Positions 60,897 to 64,000 of a stretch of 64,000 bases of DNA are shown here, piece by piece. The stretch lies in contig NW_027488366.1 of the NCBI RefSeq assembly GCF_051014445.1, positions 28,228,001 to 28,292,000 of the forward strand. The letters are read 5' to 3'. The notes beneath the pieces were generated by a model. The model was not told the origin of the DNA. It searched no databases and saw only the letters and a program-made list of their open reading frames with translations. Origin of the DNA: Colletes latitarsis. Taxonomy: Eukaryota > Arthropoda > Insecta > Hymenoptera > Colletidae. The translations under genes and the position numbers were made by a program. Every line of letters begins with the position of its first letter. Positions within the stretch are counted from its first letter, which is position 1.

Positions 60897-61193
60897 ACTT
60901 TCGCGTTTTTCACATACTTGTTGAACAGATCCCGGATTTTTTCTGGTTTGGATCACGTAGTAGTGTGGTACCACGCTGAAACAGTCCATTAAACCTGGTT
61001 TGGATCAATATTTTAGAGGATAACGCATGTTAGGTCTAGGTTAGGCCTGGGATTTTCACTCATCAGACTCATACTTTCGCATTCTTCACATACTTGTTGA
61101 ACGGATCCTGGGTTATTTCTGGTTTGGATCACGTAGTAATGTGGGCCCACACTGAAACAGTCAATTAAACCTGGTTTCGATCAATATTTTAGA

Positions 61194-63677
61194 GAATAAT
61201 TCATGTTAGGTCTAGGATAGGTCTGGGATTCGCTCTCATCAGGCTCATTCTTTCGCATATTTCTCATACATGTTGAACAGATCCTGGGTTTTTTCGGGTT
61301 TGGTTCACGTAGTAATGTGGTACCACACTGAAACATTCAATTAAACCTTTTCTTGATAAATATTTTAGAGGATAACGCATGTTAGGTTTGGGTTAGGACT
61401 AGGATTTGCCCTCATCAGGCTCATACTTTCGCATATATCTCATACTTCATGGCTAGATCCTGGGCTGTTTCTGGATTGTATCAGGTAGTAAAGTGGTACC
61501 ACACTGAAACATTCAATGAAACCTGGTCTGGATAAATATTTTAGAGGATAACGCATCTTAGGTCTGGGTTAGGTCTAAGATTTGCCCTCATCAGTCTCAC
61601 AGTTTAGCGTTTTTCACATACTTCTTGAACAGATCCTGGGCTTTCTCTGGTTTGGATCACGAAGTAGTGTGGTACCACACTGAAACAGTCCATTAAACCT
61701 GGTTTCGCTGAATATTTTAGAGGATAACGCATGTTAGGTCTAGGTTAGGTCTGGTATTTGCTCCCATCAGGCTCATTCTTTCGCATGTTTCTCATACATG
61801 ATGGCTAGATCCTGGGCTTTTTCTGGATTGCATCACGTAGTAATGAAGTACAACACTGAAACAGTCAATTAAACCTGGTTTCCATCAATATTCTAGACGA
61901 CAACGCATGTTAGGTCTAGGTTAGGCCTGGGATTTGCCCTCATCAGGGTCATACTGTCGCAGTTTTAACATACTTGTTGAACGGATCCTGGGTTTTTTCA
62001 GGCTTGGTTCACGTAGTAATGTGGTACCACACTGAAACATTCAATTAAACCTGGTCTTGATAAATATTTTAGAGGATAACGCATGTTAGGTTTGGGTTAG
62101 GTCTAGGATTTGCCCTCATCAGGCTCATACTTTCGCATATTTCTCATACTTGATGGCTAGATCCTGGGCTGTTTCTGGATTGTATCACGTAGTAATGTGG
62201 TACCACGCTGAAACAGTCGATTAAACCTGGTTTCGATCAATATTTTCGAGGATAACGCAATTCAAGTCTGGGATAGGTCTGGGATTTGACCTCATCAGAC
62301 TCATACTTTCGCGTTTTTCACATACTTGTTGAACAGATCCTGGGTTTTTTCTGGTTTGGATCACGTAGTAATGTGGGGCCACACTGAAACAGTCAAGTAA
62401 ACCTGGTTTCGATCAATATTTTAGAGAATAATTCATGTTAGGTCTAGGTTAGGTCTGGGATTTGCCCTCGTCAGGCTCGTTCTTTCGCATATTTCTCATA
62501 CTTGATGGCTAGATCCTGGGCTTTTTCTGGATTGCATCACGTAGTAATGAAGTACAACACTGAAACAGTTAATTAAACCTGGTTTCGATCAATATTTTAG
62601 AGAATAATACATGCTAGGTCTAGGTTAGGTCTGGGATTTGCCCTCATCAGGCTCATACTTTCGCATATTTCTCATACTGCATGGCTAGATCCTGGGCTGT
62701 TTCTGGATTGGATCACGTAGTGATGAAGTACAACAATGAAACAGTCAATTAAACCTGGTCTTGATAAATATTTTAGAGGATAACGCATGTTAGGTTTGGG
62801 TTAGGTCTAGGATTTGCCCTCATCAGGCTCATACTTTCTCATATTTCACATACTTCATGGCTAGATCCTGGGCTGTTTCTGGATTGTATCACGTAGTAAT
62901 GTGGTACCACGCTGAAACAGTCGATTAAACCTGGTTTCGATCAATATTTTAGAGGATAACACAAATTAAGTCTGGGATAGGTCTGGGATTTGACCTCATC
63001 AGACTCATACTTTCGCATTCTTCACATACTTGTTGAACGGATCCTGGGTTATTTCTGGTTTGGATCACGTAGTAATGTGGGACCACACTGAAACAGTCAA
63101 TTAAACCTGGTTTCGATCAATATTTTAGAGAATAATTCATGTTAGGTCTATGTTAGGTTTGGGATTTGCTCTCATCAGGCTCATTCTTTCGCATATTTCT
63201 CATACTTGATGGATAGATCCTGGGCTTTTTCTGGATTGCATCACGTAGTAATGTAGTACCACACTGAAACAGTCAATGAAACCTGGTTTCCATCAATATC
63301 TTAGAGGACAACGCAAGTTAGGTCTGGGATATGTCTGGGATTTGCCCTCATCAGGCGCATACTTTCGCGTTTTTCACATACTTGTTGAACAGATCCTGGA
63401 TTTTTTCTGGTTTGGATCACGTAGTAGTGTGGTACCACGCTGAAACAGTCCATTAAACCTGGTTTGGATCAATATTTTAGAGGATAACGCATGTTAGGTC
63501 TAGGTTAGGCCTGGGATTTTCACTCATCAGACTCATACTTTCGCATTCTTCACATACTTGTTGAACGGATCCTGGGTTATTTCTGGTTTGGATCACGTAG
63601 TAATGTGGGTCCACACTGAAACAGTCAATTAAACCTGGTTTCGATCAATATTTTAGAGAATAATTCATGTTAGGTCT
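61194..63677 (+). repeat. Block Z, copy 3
   Basis: About 14 units matching copy 1 at exactly 44 units with no net length change, and copy 2 at exactly 21 units. Differences are single bases, such as CTCATATTTCACATAC near 62.84 kb (TTCGC lost), CTAGACGACAACG near 61.90 kb and GGCTCGTTC near 62.48 kb. The alignment with copy 1 ends at about 63,678. Confidence 0.9.
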
Positions 63678-63922
63678 GGGATAGGTCTAGGATTTGCCCT
63701 CATCAGGCTCTTACTTTCGCATTCTTCACATACTTGTTGAACGGATCCTGGGTTATTTCTGGTTTGGATCACGTAGTAATGTGGGACCACACTGAAACAG
63801 TCAATTAAACCTGGTTTCGATCAATATTTTAGAGAATAATTCATGTTAGGTCTATGTTAGGTCTGGGATTTGCTCTCATCAGGCTCATTCTTTCGCATAT
63901 TTCTCATACTTGATGGCTAGAT

Positions 63923-64000
63923 CGTGGGCTGTTTCTGGATTGTATCACGTAGTAATGTGGCACCACGCTGAAACAGTCGATTAAACCTGGTTTCGATCAA
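63923..64000 (+). repeat. Partial last unit, array continues beyond the window
   Basis: The final unit begins CGTGGGCTGTTTC and is cut at 78 bp, inside TTTCGATCAA. It is the start of a further copy of the 56.0 and 60.4 kb segment. There is no sign of an array edge. Confidence 0.95.

Larger units (their letters stand above)
1..64000 (+). repeat. Tandem satellite array, 176-bp unit, spanning the whole window
   Basis: Every part of the window is a variant of one 176-bp sequence, always in the same orientation. CCTGGG marks at 1, 177, 353 and 529 are exactly 176 apart, and displaced copies much further along differ by whole multiples of 176 plus a few bases. Across 64 kb the accumulated drift is only about +34 bp, 11 of it from one unit near 24.9 kb. 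This gives about 363 full units. Conserved pieces in nearly every unit are ATCACGTAG, ACTGAAAC, TCAATATT, GATAACGCA and CATACTTTCGC. The unit length is close to a nucleosome plus linker, typical of centromeric satellites in plants and animals. I do not recognise this family from memory, so the centromeric role is inferred from form alone. Neither array edge is present. Confidence 0.99.

Noticed and set aside
1..64000. CRISPR array
   Set aside because: The repeats are directly abutting 176-bp units without unique spacers, about 363 copies, with no cas genes. This is a satellite, not repeat-spacer structure.
1..64000. Prokaryotic or viral sequence with a cryptic gene system
   Set aside because: There are no long open frames on either strand in 64 kb and a single tandem repeat fills the window. 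This fits only eukaryotic heterochromatin.

Overview
The whole 64-kb window is one uninterrupted tandem array of a satellite DNA. The basic unit is 176 bp, all copies run head to tail in one orientation, and the array extends past both ends. Taking the conserved CCTGGG as unit start (positions 1, 177, 353, 529...), the window holds about 363 complete units plus a 78-bp partial unit. I see no protein gene, RNA gene, transposon, CRISPR array or single-copy flank. The many 63-92-codon open frames on the minus strand are products of the repeat itself.

This is eukaryotic heterochromatin of the centromeric or pericentromeric kind: a nucleosome-sized unit, many co-existing sequence variants, and higher-order duplications. 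The species cannot be named. One unit counted by hand (177-352) is about 41% GC with 6 CpG, so CpG is not strongly depleted. This fits lineages without heavy germline CpG decay (many invertebrates) but does not exclude plants or vertebrates.

Inside the unit there are three notable elements: a perfect dyad around GGTACC (12-16 bp); a short direct repeat GTTAGGTCTAG/GTTAGGTCTGG of 11 bp; and a switchable stretch that is either CATACTTGTTGAACGG or CATACTTGATGGCTAG. Units fall into recurring variant types that are mosaics of a few local sequence blocks.

Layout. 1-20.7 kb: older-looking, heterogeneous units with short-range duplications (3, 6, 7, 10 and 18 units). 20.7-24.9 kb: a clean 12-unit (2,112-bp) tandem duplication ending in an 11-bp-longer unit. 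25-42.4 kb: two successive large versions of a 38-42-unit block (about 6.7-7.4 kb), each with later internal 1-, 3-, 4- and 7-unit events. 42.4-52.5 kb: a 30-32-unit block (about 5.3-5.6 kb) in two versions. 53.4-64 kb: overlapping copies displaced by 21, 23, 27 and 44 units. Displacements are almost always whole numbers of units, as unequal exchange or replication-based amplification predicts. Nothing here encodes a product; any role would be structural (chromatin, centromere) or through non-coding transcription. All comparisons were made by eye.
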